Source of the DNA: Elusimicrobiaceae bacterium
GTDB lineage: Bacteria > Elusimicrobiota > Elusimicrobia > Elusimicrobiales > Elusimicrobiaceae
Length of the DNA stretch: 64,000 bases
Assembly: GCA_017475405.1 (NCBI GenBank)
Contig: JAFVFN010000002.1
Span: 1 to 64,000 of the forward strand
Reading direction: 5' to 3'
Shown here: in pieces, positions 40,323 to 51,586 of the stretch
Position numbering within the stretch: position 1 is the first letter of the stretch
How the letters are laid out: every line of letters starts with the position of its first letter
Notes under the pieces: generated by a model
Databases searched by the model: none
What the model was told of the DNA's origin: nothing
The model's input: the letters and a program-made list of their open reading frames with translations, nothing else
Made by a program: the position numbers and the translations under genes

Positions 40323-41696
40323 TTACTTCTTTTTAAAAAATACGGTTTGCCCGTGGGCCTTAAAAAAGTTTTTCAGCAGTACTACGGCCAGTAATGTGGA
40401 GATCGCATCGGCAACGACCGGGGCCAAAAATACGCCGTCCAGCCCCCAAAATAACGGTAAAATAAGTACCAGGGGGATGACCAGTAAAATCTGCCTGGAA
40501 AGACTTAAAAAAGCAGCCTTTAACGGTTGATTGATGGCCTGAAAGAACGTAGTTGCCATCATTTGAAGCGGTACAATGGGCAGTAAAATGTTGACCATAC
40601 GTATCACGCGTCCTGCCAGGTCAATCAGAGCCGTATCTGTGCTGTTAAAGATAGCTGCAATGGGGCGGGCAAATAACTCCAGTAGAATAAATCCTACCGT
40701 AGTTACCAGCATGCCCCAGCGAAGTGCCATTTTGAGGGTTTGAATAGACGTCTTATACTTGCGTGCACCGTGATTGTATCCGATAAGGGGCTGCGCACCT
40801 TGGGAAATCCCGGCAGTTGGCATAATGATAATGGTATTAATGCTAAGCGCGATACCCATGGCTGAGATAGCCAAGTTGCCGCCGTATTTAAGCAGGGCAT
40901 GGTTCAAAATAACGTTGAGTGCACCGGACGCCATTTGAAACGCAAATTGAGAAAACCCGATGGCCATGACGTCTAAGGCAATTTGAAGTTTGAGGGCAAA
41001 GTTTTTCCACATCAGACGGTAAATACTGCGGTGTCCCGTCAGGCAATAAATAACCCAGCTAAACGAAATTACCTGTCCGCATACGGTGGCCAAAGCCGCA
41101 CCTTGGATACCAAGGCCCAGTTTGAAGATAAACAAAGGAGCGGCCATAAAGTTGATAAAAGCACCGATAAACTGCGTGGCCATGGCTGTTTTGGGACGTC
41201 CCGATGAACGGATGAAATGGTTCATACCGGCCCCGATGGCAAATAAGAAGTATCCCGGAAACACCCACGTAGCATACAAACGCGAGTATGGTAAGACTGC
41301 TTCATCGGCTCCACAAAAGAACAGTAATTTATCTAAGAAAGTGTAACTAAATGAAGTAACCAATCCTGCCATTAAGATGAGCAAAATAAAACCATTACCC
41401 ATCACACGCAGAGCTTCTTCGTGGCGCTTTTCACCCAACCGAATGGAAAACAAGGCATTACTGCCAATACCGATCAGCGCGCTAAATCCCATGTATAACA
41501 GTCCGATCGGAAAAATAACCGTAATAGCGGCAATCCCCACGGCACCGACATCCTGTCCCACATAAATGCGGGAGATAATGTTAAAGAGGGCGTTGACAAA
41601 CATCCCTGCGACGGCGGGTGCGGAAAACTTAAATAACAGTTTGGACAGTTTTTTGTCTTTAAACGGATTTTTGATAGACTGTACGGCAGCACTCAT
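40323..41696 (-). CDS. MATE-family multidrug efflux protein
   Basis: 457 residues, about 12 TM helices. Begins KLLFKFSAPAVAGMFVNALF NIISRIYVGQDVGA, matching the MATE N-terminal helix-loop; later SMAIALSINTIIIMPTAGIS QGAQPLIGYNHGARK. Na+/H+-coupled drug or metabolite export. Leaderless-type promoter: TAAAAT (41708-41703 on the minus strand), 6 nt before the ATG. The frame reads on past the stop for about 45 codons, probably by chance. Confidence 0.93.
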   Translation of the reverse strand: MSAAVQSIKNPFKDKKLSKLLFKFSAPAVAGMFVNALFNIISRIYVGQDVGAVGIAAITVIFPIGLLYMGFSALIGIGSNALFSIRLGEKRHEEALRVMGNGFILLILMAGLVTSFSYTFLDKLLFFCGADEAVLPYSRLYATWVFPGYFLFAIGAGMNHFIRSSGRPKTAMATQFIGAFINFMAAPLFIFKLGLGIQGAALATVCGQVISFSWVIYCLTGHRSIYRLMWKNFALKLQIALDVMAIGFSQFAFQMASGALNVILNHALLKYGGNLAISAMGIALSINTIIIMPTAGISQGAQPLIGYNHGARKYKTSIQTLKMALRWGMLVTTVGFILLELFARPIAAIFNSTDTALIDLAGRVIRMVNILLPIVPLQMMATTFFQAINQPLKAAFLSLSRQILLVIPLVLILPLFWGLDGVFLAPVVADAISTLLAVVLLKNFFKAHGQTVFFKKK

Positions 41697-41765
41697 ATTT
41701 ATATTTTACCAAATATCACGAAGACAAAAAATTGCTCTTGCTCTTTCATTTTTTTAAATTGGAGA

Positions 41766-42296
41766 TTATTCGGGTAAAATATATCTTCTAGGATTATCTT
41801 CCATGAGTTTTCCTCCCAAACTCTTACATACTTTATGGTATAGATCTGTATTGGCCCAACAGAAGATATGTTTGGAAAATCCTTCATTATGGTCTAGTGA
41901 GATTTCGTAACTAGTGAGACCGGTGGTTTCATCTCCGAGAACTGCTGCTACTTCAGGTCCATATGCATCCAACACCCCGGTATGTAAACAATATAACCAC
42001 GACCCACCAGCAGAAGCTAATGTATTACTGTATTGCCCGTCACCACGTACGAACCAACCCGAGGGGAGTTCCAGATCTAATTCTTTGCATGACGTAGCGT
42101 ATTGTCCATTAGCTAAAAAATAGATTTCCTGCATGTTTTTAATATGTCTGGCGTATATCATGAGCTCTGTATATCGACTTTTTCCTACGGCTACCTGATA
42201 TTGCGGCAGTGCTACCGCGGCCAAAATGCCGATAATGAGAACAACGACCAATAATTCAATGAGCGTGAATCCCTTGAGATGTTTTTTATGTTGCAT
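41766..42296 (-). CDS. Type IV prepilin-like protein (leader-RNA class, copy B)
   Basis: 176 residues from ATG 42296 ([20 protein letters not shown]), with AAGGAG 6 nt upstream. The frame is open another 106 codons through the leader, but that is not coding: the leader is the structured RNA of copy B. Mature pilin starts at the Phe after KKHLKG. Globular part has [20 protein letters not shown] and four cysteines. Promoter TATAAT at 42563-42558. Confidence 0.92.
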   Translation of the reverse strand: MQHKKHLKGFTLIELLVVVLIIGILAAVALPQYQVAVGKSRYTELMIYARHIKNMQEIYFLANGQYATSCKELDLELPSGWFVRGDGQYSNTLASAGGSWLYCLHTGVLDAYGPEVAAVLGDETTGLTSYEISLDHNEGFSKHIFCWANTDLYHKVCKSLGGKLMEDNPRRYILPE

Positions 42297-42324
42297 ATGA
42301 TGCTCCTTGTTTGATGTGCAATTT

Positions 42325-42543
42325 TTCTGTTGGAAGCGAAAAAACGGCTGTTTTTTGATGTACTCTTGCCCGAGCCACCTCAAAAACAGCCGTAGTCTAT
42401 CGCACAAGTGCGATAAACATTCAGTACAAAATAACGGGATTATAAGTTCCTTTATTTTGCACCTCAAAACAGCTGTTCTTGGAGGGCAAGAGTACGTTTG
42501 TAACGTCTCTGCGCATTCTTTCAATACGCATCCAAAAACAGAA
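42325..42543 (-). ncRNA. Structured pilin leader RNA, copy B
   Basis: Read on the minus strand. P1 is TTCTGTTTTTGGA (42543-42531) with TTCCAACAGAA (42335-42325), partly mismatched. P2 is TGCGT..GCGCA; P3 ACGTT..AACGT. The pseudoknot helix GTACTCTTGCCC / GGGCAAGAGTAC (+42484-42495 with 42360-42371) is a perfect 12 bp. P4 has 11 bp with one G-U pair; hairpin ATCGCA..TGCGAT. Last helix ACGGCTGTTTTT / AAAAACAGCCGT (+42382-42393 with 42344-42355), followed by T6 as in an intrinsic terminator. Confidence 0.75.
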
Positions 42544-42624
42544 TAAATTGTACCCTTATTATAGCAAAATTTATGTAAAAAGGTGCGTGTGATAAAATGA
42601 TAAAATAATATCATAGGAGAATTT

Positions 42625-45600
42625 ATGAAACTACATCATCTTTTATTATCGGGTTTATTTATGACAGTACTCGGATCTGCCTCTGTACAGGCAGCTCCGC
42701 TGCTTAAAGTTTTATCGGCTTCTCCCAAGGGCCAACAAGGCAGTATGGGACGACAGGCCGTTAACGTGCATTTTAATCAGCCGGTGGTCAAATTAGGGGA
42801 GAAAACGGCGTTTGCCTCACCGGACTGTCCGCTCAAAATTACACCTGCTGTCGAAGGATCCTGTCACTTTAGCGGTACGCAAACCCTGGTATTTGAACCC
42901 TCGGGAAACTGGCCCGATGCCACCCGTTTTACCGTTACCCTGCCCAAGGGATTTGCCTCTTCGGTTTCCGGGCAAAAGTTGGCGGCCTCTTATAAATTCT
43001 CCTTTAATACGCAGGTACCGCAGGTCCTTTCCGTACTTCCTTATACGGGTGAACATTGGATCAGTCTTAATCCGACTATCTACGTGTTAACCAGTCAGTC
43101 GGTCGATTTATCCCGGGCTACACCGTTTATTAAACTGATTTCAGTGCATGGAAAAGCAGTGCGCTCAGTGCCCGTGTCTGTTCGGGTACCGACTGAGGAA
43201 GAGTTAAACAAAAGTTTTTCCTATTTATCATCCGATGAAAAAAAACACGTCTTTGCCATTAATCCTACCGAAACCCTGCAGATGGGACAAAAATACACCG
43301 TAACGTTACTGGCCGGACTGCCGGGTAAGACGGGCAACGTTGGGATGTCACAAAAATACGAAACCTCCTTTTTTACATTTGCGCCCTTAACGGTGCAAAA
43401 GGTGCTTTCAACGGGATGTCTGCCGTTTACACCGTCTTTGCATTTTTCTTCGCCGGTACGTAAACGGGAGTTGTGGAGCCATTTGGAAACGTTTCCTGCC
43501 TATACCAAACAGGATTTATCCGAGCGTGATAAAGAGTCCCTGGGTTCGGAGGTTGTCAATCCCAAAACCCAAGAAGCCTATTTTGACATGCCGCTTGATT
43601 TTATTACGATTAAGCCGCATGAACCGGTGCAGGTAACCCTGCGCAAAGGGCTACGCGACATCTATGGAAACACCCTGGAAGAAGACCAACATTTTATCAT
43701 TGAAAACAACGGATATTGTCCGGCGGTGGATTTTTCGGCAGAGGGATTTGGGGTACTGGAAAGTTATCTGCCGGCTCGATTGCCGATTGCGCTGATGAAC
43801 ATGCCGAAGTTGCTTGTTGAAAGTGCACGTTTTAACAAAGATAACTTTATTCCTTTCCAAGAAAAACAAACTTCCTATTGTGCCAAAAAGCAACTGACAG
43901 GCGCTACTTTCTCCGGGGAATATGCATTTGCCGATGTCAAAGATAAGACCCTTCGTTCCTATATTGATTTGTCCCGCTTTGCGCCGACTGCCAAAGACAG
44001 CATTATTTTTAGTCAGTTTAAAATGCAGCGTGCGTGGGATAAAAGCGATTGTTGGTTGTCTGCGACCGATAACTTAACCGACATCGGGGTGACATTTAAA
44101 ACCTCGTCTCAAGATATACTGATTTGGACCACGTCACTTAAAACGGGAGCCCCTTTGGGCGGCCTGGCTGTGGAGCTGCGCAGTCGTGATAACAAGGTAA
44201 TATGGACTGGTACGACGGACGTTAACGGATTGGTTCGGGCACCCGGATGGGGGAAACTGGATGTGGCAGCTGCGCAGTGGGGCCAACCGACGTTGTACGC
44301 TTTTATTACCAGTCCCGGCGGCGATGCGGTGGTCAGTAATTTGTGGAACGACGGAATGGAGCCGTGGCGTTTTAGTTTAAATTATGAATATAATCCGACC
44401 GCGCAACAGTTGCGGGGGTATGTGTTTACCGAGCGCGCAGTATATCGTCCCGGTGAAACCGTCTACATTAAAGGTGTCGTGCGAGAACAGCGCAGCGGCA
44501 CCTGGAAACTGCCCGATACGGTACGCGGTACCGTGACGATCCATGACGCAAACGGTAACGAGATACTTAAAAAAGAAGTAACGATCGGCTCTCAGTTTGG
44601 GACTTTTGACATGTCGTTTGAGCTGCCTCAGACAGCGGGGACCGGATACTGGGACGTAAATTTTACGCCGCAAATAACGGCCAAGGACCCGCAGGAGGTT
44701 TCTACCTCGTTTCAGGTAGAGGCAGTCAAACCGGCTGATTTTAACGTTTTTATTAAACCCGATATGACACAGTATATCGGCGGGGAAGAGGCTACGTTTG
44801 CAGTAGCGGCGCAGTATTATTTTGGAGCTCCGCTTTCCATGGCCAAGGCCAAATGGAACCTGCGTCAGGAAACTGCCGGGTTTACCCCGAAAGGGTATGA
44901 GAGTTACACCTTTACACCGTATTTCCTGCAACGCGGCGAAGACAATACTAACGGTAAATTATTACTCAGTGCTTCGGGCGAACTTGATTCACGCGGGGCG
45001 TTGCTGTTCTCGGCTAAGATGCCGCGCGTAGCCACGCCGGTGCGTGTATATGCCGAAGCGGACATTCAATCTCCGGCACACCAAAATTTGTTTAAGCGAA
45101 CTTCCGTACTGGTGCACCCCGCTGATATCTATGTCGGGGCCAAAGCAGTAAAAGATTCTTATGAAGAGGGAAGTCCCGTAGACGTGCATGTGGTGGCAGT
45201 GACCCCGCAGGGACAGGCGGAACAGACTGTTGCCACGGCCGAAATTTACAAAGAAGAGTATTACAGCGTGCGTAAAGTCGGACTGGCCGGTCGTTTGGAA
45301 TGGGTTGTTGATAAAAAAGTAATCCAGCTTCCGTCCCAAAAAATCACTATCGGCAAAAAAGGTGCCACTCTTTCGTTTGTACCGCAGGAGGCCGGTTCTT
45401 ACTATATTAAGTTATCTGCCACGGATTTGTTCGGACGGCGGGTAACCGGCGGGATTGATGTGTATGTACGGGGAAAAGGCCAATCGTACGGGCCGCGCAC
45501 GGATGATGATTTGTTAAAACTGACGCAGAATAAAAACGAATACAAGGTCGGTCAAACGGCGCGGATTCGGGTGCAGTCTCCCTATGACAACGCGCAGGCA

Positions 45601-48213
45601 CTCATTACCGTGGAGCGTGAGGGTATTTTGGATGCGTGGACAACCGTATTATCCGGCGGTGAAAATACCGTAAATGTACCCATCAAAGAGTCGTATTTAC
45701 CCAATGTTTACGTCAGTATACTCGTTGTGCAGGGCCGTACGGCAAAACCGGCTACCCGAAAGGAAGATTTAGGTAAACCGCAGGGCAAAATCGGGTATGT
45801 GAATTTGAACGTAGTTCCCGATGCCAAGCGGATTGTGACAACGCTTAAAACCAATGCTAAAAAATACCAACCGGGTCAGCAGGTAGTACTGTCTCTGTCT
45901 ACCAAAGTACAGGGCAAGGCTGTACCGGCCGAAGTGGTGGTCATGGCCGTTGATGAGGGGATTTTGGCGCTGTCAAATTACCAAACACCGGATTTGTTTG
46001 ACGTTTTCTACGGCAGTAACCCCCTCTCGGTGTTTACCATGGATAACCGTTCGTATGTGATCGGGCAGCGCAACTTCGGCGAAAAAGGCGAAAACCGAGG
46101 CGGCGGCGGTGCGGCGGCCAGTAAACTGGGCGGTACGGATTTACGCTCCCGGTTTATGTTTACACCGTATTATGCAGCGTCTGTGAAGACTGATGCCAAA
46201 GGGCGGGCGAATTTGTCTTTTGAACTGCCGGATAACTTAACAACGTTTCGCGTGATGGCGGTTGCCCTGACTACCGATGAGTTTGGCAACGCACAAAGTG
46301 AAATTACCGTGTCCAAACCAGTCATGGTAACGCCCAGTATGCCGCGCTTTGCCCGGGAAAACGATCGATTCAGCTGCGGAGTGATTGTCTATAACTACGA
46401 GGACGAAAAAGGCAAATTTACGGTGCAGGCCAGTGCCATGGGCAATATCACGCTAGAAGGCCCCCAGCAACAAACAGTTTCTGTTCCCAAAGGCAGTTCC
46501 CGCGAAGTACTGTGGCAATGTCAGGCGGGCAATGCGGGGGAGGCGACCGTAGCGTTTGTCGCCAAGGGTCGTTACAGTGACGGCGTGCAAAACGAAATAG
46601 CGATTTTTACGGCTGAAAAAGAACAGTCCCTGACCGTGTATGCGGCCACACAACAGACCCAACAGGAAATTACCGATGAGCCGCGCGGTCTTAATGCCAC
46701 GGCCAACAACCGCGTGACGTTGTCAGTGGCCTCTTCGGCTCTGTTGCAACTTAAAGGGGCGATCTCATACCTGTTAACATATCCCTATAACTGTCTGGAA
46801 CAGCAGCTATCCAAAATCGTACCTGTGGTCACGGCCGAGCCGTTAATCAAAGACTTTCAATTGGCCGATGTGGTGGACTTACGCAAATCGGCGCAGGAGG
46901 TACTGAGCAATTTAGGTAATTATCAACACGCTTGCGGCGGGCTTGGTTATTGGCCGGGTGCCTTGCCGGATCCGTACGTAACAGCCTATGCACTCGACGT
47001 GTCTTTGCAGGCCAAACAGGCGGGTTTTGACGTGCCCACGGCAGTGATTGACAAAGCCGTTGCCTGGCTGGAAAACGCTTTTAGTCAAAACACTCAACGT
47101 GCCTATGTGTATAATGCTGCTGAAGTAAATACCCTGCGTGCTTACAGCGCGTACGTGCTTACGCGCTACGGCAAGAACACAGACAGTTTGTTTAACACAC
47201 TTTACGCCAAACGTGTCGGACTTTCGCAAACGGCTGTCGCTTATTTACTGCGAGCCGCACACGCGGCCGGACGCAGTCCGTCCGTGCAACAAGCACTTGC
47301 GCAACAATTACTGAATAAACTTGTATATACCCCTGCGGCGGTGTACGCAGATGCTGGAGAAACCCTGCCGTGGTTACATGAAAGCAATGTTACTGCCACG
47401 GCTCAAACGCTTCGGGCACTGCTCGCGGCCGGATTGTCGCCGGACACGGATTACCAAATGGCCGCGTGGCTGGTCAGTCAGCTCAATGCACACGGACACT
47501 GGAACGATACGCATACCAACGCTGTTGTGTTGCAGGCCCTGCAGACCTATTACAATGCACGGGAAAATACCCTGCCGCGTTTTACGGCGACCGTGAAACA
47601 GGGCGATCAAATCAGATTATCGGCACAGTTTGAAGGACGTTCTCTCCAGGAGCAAACTGTTCAGATCCCGTTTAGTACGGTCTATGCCGCCGGAGCAGAA
47701 GCGCGGTTTAGTTTTACCAAACAGGGCAGTGGAACCATGTATTATACGTTGGGACAGCGATATACACCGGCCTCGTATGACACCCCGGTTGACAGCGGAT
47801 TTAGTATTACGCGCACGCTGAGTACCCTGGACGGTAAACCGGTCCACCAAATCCTGGTCGGAGAGCGCTATAAAGTAACCCTGCATATCAAGTCCGCAGC
47901 CCCGCGTACATTTGTGGCAGCAGCGGATTATATACCGGCGGGATTTGCCCTGGTCAACACCACGCTCGCCACCGAATCGGCCACACAGGCAGAACTGCTG
48001 GCCGCAGATAATACGGCGTTTGTGCGCACGGAACAATACGATGACCGTATTTACGGCTTTGCCGATGAACTGCCGGCCGGCGAACAGCGCTTTAGTTATT
48101 TAGTCACGGCCCTTGCGGCCGGGCAATATACCTACCCGGCGGCCTGGGTCAGTCAAATGTATGCCCCGGAAGTATTCGGGCGTAATACCACATCCAAGTT
48201 GGTTATTAAGTAA
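42625..48213 (+). CDS. Alpha-2-macroglobulin family protein (YfhM-like)
   Basis: 1862 residues. Signal peptide [23 protein letters not shown], no lipobox Cys. Series of MG beta-sandwich domains, a bait-type region, then the thioester domain with the intact CLEQ motif (Cys1390-Gln1393) in [11 protein letters not shown]. The ANG2 segment is [23 protein letters not shown]. Bacterial alpha-2-macroglobulins trap proteases in the periplasm through the thioester. Its stop overlaps the start of pbpC by 1 nt, the conserved yfhM-pbpC arrangement. Promoter TAAAAT-like, RBS TAGGAGA. Divergent from pilin B. Confidence 0.95.
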   Translation: MKLHHLLLSGLFMTVLGSASVQAAPLLKVLSASPKGQQGSMGRQAVNVHFNQPVVKLGEKTAFASPDCPLKITPAVEGSCHFSGTQTLVFEPSGNWPDATRFTVTLPKGFASSVSGQKLAASYKFSFNTQVPQVLSVLPYTGEHWISLNPTIYVLTSQSVDLSRATPFIKLISVHGKAVRSVPVSVRVPTEEELNKSFSYLSSDEKKHVFAINPTETLQMGQKYTVTLLAGLPGKTGNVGMSQKYETSFFTFAPLTVQKVLSTGCLPFTPSLHFSSPVRKRELWSHLETFPAYTKQDLSERDKESLGSEVVNPKTQEAYFDMPLDFITIKPHEPVQVTLRKGLRDIYGNTLEEDQHFIIENNGYCPAVDFSAEGFGVLESYLPARLPIALMNMPKLLVESARFNKDNFIPFQEKQTSYCAKKQLTGATFSGEYAFADVKDKTLRSYIDLSRFAPTAKDSIIFSQFKMQRAWDKSDCWLSATDNLTDIGVTFKTSSQDILIWTTSLKTGAPLGGLAVELRSRDNKVIWTGTTDVNGLVRAPGWGKLDVAAAQWGQPTLYAFITSPGGDAVVSNLWNDGMEPWRFSLNYEYNPTAQQLRGYVFTERAVYRPGETVYIKGVVREQRSGTWKLPDTVRGTVTIHDANGNEILKKEVTIGSQFGTFDMSFELPQTAGTGYWDVNFTPQITAKDPQEVSTSFQVEAVKPADFNVFIKPDMTQYIGGEEATFAVAAQYYFGAPLSMAKAKWNLRQETAGFTPKGYESYTFTPYFLQRGEDNTNGKLLLSASGELDSRGALLFSAKMPRVATPVRVYAEADIQSPAHQNLFKRTSVLVHPADIYVGAKAVKDSYEEGSPVDVHVVAVTPQGQAEQTVATAEIYKEEYYSVRKVGLAGRLEWVVDKKVIQLPSQKITIGKKGATLSFVPQEAGSYYIKLSATDLFGRRVTGGIDVYVRGKGQSYGPRTDDDLLKLTQNKNEYKVGQTARIRVQSPYDNAQALITVEREGILDAWTTVLSGGENTVNVPIKESYLPNVYVSILVVQGRTAKPATRKEDLGKPQGKIGYVNLNVVPDAKRIVTTLKTNAKKYQPGQQVVLSLSTKVQGKAVPAEVVVMAVDEGILALSNYQTPDLFDVFYGSNPLSVFTMDNRSYVIGQRNFGEKGENRGGGGAAASKLGGTDLRSRFMFTPYYAASVKTDAKGRANLSFELPDNLTTFRVMAVALTTDEFGNAQSEITVSKPVMVTPSMPRFARENDRFSCGVIVYNYEDEKGKFTVQASAMGNITLEGPQQQTVSVPKGSSREVLWQCQAGNAGEATVAFVAKGRYSDGVQNEIAIFTAEKEQSLTVYAATQQTQQEITDEPRGLNATANNRVTLSVASSALLQLKGAISYLLTYPYNCLEQQLSKIVPVVTAEPLIKDFQLADVVDLRKSAQEVLSNLGNYQHACGGLGYWPGALPDPYVTAYALDVSLQAKQAGFDVPTAVIDKAVAWLENAFSQNTQRAYVYNAAEVNTLRAYSAYVLTRYGKNTDSLFNTLYAKRVGLSQTAVAYLLRAAHAAGRSPSVQQALAQQLLNKLVYTPAAVYADAGETLPWLHESNVTATAQTLRALLAAGLSPDTDYQMAAWLVSQLNAHGHWNDTHTNAVVLQALQTYYNARENTLPRFTATVKQGDQIRLSAQFEGRSLQEQTVQIPFSTVYAAGAEARFSFTKQGSGTMYYTLGQRYTPASYDTPVDSGFSITRTLSTLDGKPVHQILVGERYKVTLHIKSAAPRTFVAAADYIPAGFALVNTTLATESATQAELLAADNTAFVRTEQYDDRIYGFADELPAGEQRFSYLVTALAAGQYTYPAAWVSQMYAPEVFGRNTTSKLVIK

Positions 48214-50315
48214 TGAAATACGTTTGGACGGTGTTTTTATGGTTACTTCCCTGCCTGTGCGGCGGGGAAGAAACCGTTTTAATGCCTTCCCGAACGTTTT
48301 ATGACAAATCCGGACAAGTACTTCGCGAAATGCTCTCAGTGCAACATACCTATTACGAGCCGGCGGTACTGGAGGAAATTTCCCCATGGCTGGTGGGCGC
48401 GGTGGTGGCCGCGGAGGACAAACGGTTTTACGTGCACAGCGGCGTGGATATAGCCGCAGTGCTGCGGGCCGTGTGGCAAAACACTCAGCAGGGAGAAGTG
48501 GTGTCCGGAGCATCTACGATTTCACAACAACTGGCCCGGGCCATTTCACCGCGTCCCAAAACGTTGTGGGGGAAAACCAAAGAAGCAGTGTCGGCACTGG
48601 TCCTGGAACAACAATACAGTAAAGAAGAAATCCTGGAACAATATTTTAACCGCCTGGAATTTGGTAATTTAACGCAGGGCGTACAGGCTGCGAGCCGGTA
48701 TTATTTTAGTATTGATGCGGCTGACGTATCACTTTCACAGGCCGCGTTTTTGGCCGGGATATTAAAATCACCCACCTATTACAACCCGCTGCGACACTTT
48801 TCACGTGCGCTTGAGCGGCGAAATTATGTACTCAGTCAAATGCTTCGGGAAGGGTTTATTGATAAGGAAATGTATGAACTGGCCCTGGCAGAACAATTGC
48901 AACTGCGCGTGCCAGAGCGGCCTTTTGAAGCTCCGCATTTTACACAATGGGCGGCTTCGTTGCTGCCGGCAGGCAGCACGCGCGTCTATACCACGCTGGA
49001 CCGGGAACTGCAAAAGCAAGTAGAGCATGTTATTGCCAATCAGCTGCCGCGTTTGGCGGATGCGCACGTTACTCAGGCGGCTGTGGTTGTGCTGGATAAC
49101 ACGACGGGAGATATTTTGGCTTATGCCGGGTCCGCAGATTTTAACGACACCAAGCACAGCGGACAGGTGGACGGGGTACGTGCCCTGCGTCAGCCGGGTT
49201 CTGCCTTAAAACCGTTTGTCTATGAGCTGGCCTTTGAAAAACATACGATGACACCGGCCGCGCTAGTGGATGATACGGACACGTTTTTTGAGGGCGGGTT
49301 TCGACCACGCAATTACGATGAGAGTTTCCACGGCGCGGTTTCAGTGCGCACGGCATTGGCCTGCTCGTATAATATCCCGGCTGTTAAGGCTGCCGAAACG
49401 GTAGGTACTTCGGCTCTTTTGGAACACCTGCGTCAACTCGGGTTTGCCTCGCTGCATAGGTCCGCAGATTTTTACGGATTGGGATTGTCTTTGGGCAACG
49501 GGGAGGTGCGTCTGCTAGAGCTGGCTAACGCATATGCTACGCTTGCGCGCGGAGGGATTTTTCGGCCGCTTCGGCTGGTTGTGAGTCCCGAAGTTAAACT
49601 GTCCGGACACATCCGGCGTGTCATGGACGAAAAAACTGCGTACCAGATCACGGATATTTTGAAAGACAACCAGGCAAGGACACCTGCATTTGGGGTAAAT
49701 TCTGTGCTTGCCATGCCTTTTGAAATGGCCGCCAAAACGGGTACCTCCAAAGATTATAAAGATAATTTCGCTATCGGGTATACCCCGCGTTGGACCGTAG
49801 GGGTATGGGTCGGTAATTTTGACGCAAGTTCCATGCAAAAAGTGTCCGGTATTACGGGAGCGGGTCCTATTTTAAGAGACGTTGCACTGGCCGTGCAGGA
49901 GCGTTACCCGGCCGTTGATTTTGCGGTTCCCCAGGGACTGGTGCATAAGACCGTGTGCAGTGAAACTGGATTATTGGCCGGGCCTGCGTGTGCGCACACC
50001 CGGGCAGAATGGTTTGACAGGGATCGACTTCCTGACGTATGTGACGGACAACACACATCCAAAAAACTGACTAGCCGGATACAAACGCCTACAGACGGTG
50101 ATATTTTTTACGTGGATCCGGCTATGAACCGTGCGGTCCAACAACTCAAACTGACGGCAGATTGTGCCACAGATCATTGCCAATGGCATATGGATGCTAA
50201 GGAGCTCCCGGACTCTTCATGTCAGACGTGGTGGCTGCTTCAAAAAGGGAAGCATACACTCTCTCTCACCTGTCAGGGGCAATCTCACCAAATTATGTTT
50301 GAAGTCGTAGAATAA
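48213..50315 (+). CDS. pbpC: Penicillin-binding protein 1C
   Basis: 700 residues, bifunctional class A PBP. Hydrophobic N-terminus, then GT51 transglycosylase with EDKRFYVHSGVD (Glu68 catalytic) and GASTISQQLAR. Transpeptidase: Ser330 in GSALKPF, SYN near 385, KTGTSK near 508. C-terminal BiPBP_C domain (about 615-700). Polymerises and crosslinks peptidoglycan at the periplasmic face. Encoded directly after alpha-2-macroglobulin; the pair is thought to couple wall repair with protease defence. Confidence 0.95.
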   Translation: MKYVWTVFLWLLPCLCGGEETVLMPSRTFYDKSGQVLREMLSVQHTYYEPAVLEEISPWLVGAVVAAEDKRFYVHSGVDIAAVLRAVWQNTQQGEVVSGASTISQQLARAISPRPKTLWGKTKEAVSALVLEQQYSKEEILEQYFNRLEFGNLTQGVQAASRYYFSIDAADVSLSQAAFLAGILKSPTYYNPLRHFSRALERRNYVLSQMLREGFIDKEMYELALAEQLQLRVPERPFEAPHFTQWAASLLPAGSTRVYTTLDRELQKQVEHVIANQLPRLADAHVTQAAVVVLDNTTGDILAYAGSADFNDTKHSGQVDGVRALRQPGSALKPFVYELAFEKHTMTPAALVDDTDTFFEGGFRPRNYDESFHGAVSVRTALACSYNIPAVKAAETVGTSALLEHLRQLGFASLHRSADFYGLGLSLGNGEVRLLELANAYATLARGGIFRPLRLVVSPEVKLSGHIRRVMDEKTAYQITDILKDNQARTPAFGVNSVLAMPFEMAAKTGTSKDYKDNFAIGYTPRWTVGVWVGNFDASSMQKVSGITGAGPILRDVALAVQERYPAVDFAVPQGLVHKTVCSETGLLAGPACAHTRAEWFDRDRLPDVCDGQHTSKKLTSRIQTPTDGDIFYVDPAMNRAVQQLKLTADCATDHCQWHMDAKELPDSSCQTWWLLQKGKHTLSLTCQGQSHQIMFEVVE

Positions 50316-50353
50316 CGCTTGTTTTTTTTACCGTTTACCCCTATACTAATAAC

Positions 50354-51297
50354 ATGAGGAATATATTGTGTTGGGTATTTTGTAGTTTGTGGATGTGTCT
50401 GGCGTTGCCCGGAATGTGCGTGGATTGGAACGGGGAACGTGCGCAGGCTTTTGCACCCATATTGACCAATCTTTCGTTCCAACAATTGTTACTCTCCCAT
50501 GCCAAGCCTCTTACTCGGGATTTTTCGTATGCCCGGTTAATGGGCAACGACACGGATGTGCTGCTTGTGGGAGAGGAACATCATGATTCCATACCGGCGC
50601 GTGAAGTAAATCTGATGATTAAGGAGTTGTCCAAAGAGTCCGGACTTACTCATGTAGCCAGTGAGTTTTTACTGGCTCAGGAACAACCGTTTTTAGATAA
50701 GTTTGCCTCCGGAGAAATAGACTATGAAACACTCAGGTCCCAATGCACACTTGCTCGTCGGACGTTTGTAGCCAGGGTCGCCAAACGTTACGGTGTTCGT
50801 GTCATCGGACTGGACGTGTCCCGTGACCGAGAACGGTATTATGACTGGGCCACCAGTGAATCGGGTTGCAGGCGCGCAACCAATTCTGGAAAGATATTCT
50901 GGTAAACTTAAAACGCGCGCAGCCACAGGCAAAAATCGTGCTCCATGCGGGCAGTTTACATACGCAACTGTTTTCCCAATACGGACCTACCATGCCGCAA
51001 CTGTTGCAACGGGCCGGGTTTAAAACAAAAACCGTGGAGTTTGTCTCCCAGCATGATTCGGAATGGAAACAACTCAATTTGGATGTGCCATACGATACGT
51101 TGTTTGAGATTCCGCAGGAACTAAAAGATTTTATCCGCGCAGACTATGTAATCTATATGTCGCTGCGGGAGTTTTCCCGTCAGGACCAGGAAGAAATGCA
51201 GCAGGCCATTGAGCAAATGGGCGGTGTAGATGACGGATGTGTGTTAGATCCGGATAATCCGGTTTGCCGGGTACATATCCGAAGCGGACGAAAATAA
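50354..51297 (+). pseudogene. ChaN/Tiki-superfamily lipoprotein-like gene with one frameshift
   Basis: From ATG 50354: signal-like MRNILCWVFCSLWMCLALPG and DVLLVGEEHHDSIPAREVNL, the GE-H motif of ChaN-like/cofactor-binding Tiki proteins. The frame breaks after YYDWATSESG at about 50876. The other frame continues LQARNQFWKDILVNLKRAQP and KIVLHAGSLHTQL to 51297. One G restored in the GGG run (50876-50878) makes a continuous 314-residue protein, so this is one gene. TATACT at 50342-50347, 6 nt before the ATG: leaderless pattern. Probably binds haem or another cofactor in the periplasm. Confidence 0.7.
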
Positions 51298-51353
51298 TCA
51301 AAAGAATACAAACCGTTTTTTATGTTATAATAAACATGTAGTACGAAAATTTA

Positions 51354-51571
51354 TCTGTTTTTGGAAGTGTATGTAAGATACGCAGATCTGCCTTTGGGCA
51401 GGACTTTCGAGATCCGAAAACAGCTGTTTTAGGTACAAGAGAAATGGATTAATTACCCAGTTATCTTGTGCCAAGTGTTTATCGCATTGCGATAGACCAC
51501 GGCTGTTGATGTGTGAGTTCTCTCGAAAGTCCTCATATGCAGCAGCCGTTTTTTGTCATACGTTTCCAAAG
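51354..51571 (+). ncRNA. Structured pilin leader RNA, copy C
   Basis: From TATAAT 51326-51331. P1 TTTGGAA (51359-51365) / TTTCCAAAG (51563-51571); P2 GTATG..ATAC; P3 CTGCC-TTTG-GGCAG. Pseudoknot helix GGACTTTCGAGA (51401-51412) / TCTCGAAAGTCC (51521-51532), perfect 12 bp. P4 GGTACAAGA / TCTTGTGCC with one G-U. Hairpin ATCGC..GCGAT. Last helix ACGGCTGTT (51499-51507) / AGCAGCCGT (51541-51549), followed by TTTTTT. Between the pseudoknot arms lies AAAACAGCTGTTTT, which can also pair with ACGGCTGTT. The SD follows P1. Confidence 0.8.
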
Positions 51572-51586
51572 TAAAAGGAGTGTATG

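Noticed and set aside
41766..42614. A 282-residue version of pilin B with a long N-terminal extension
   Set aside because: The extension translates the leader RNA. The SD and MQHKKH..GFTLIEL start at 42296, and the other pilins have none of it.
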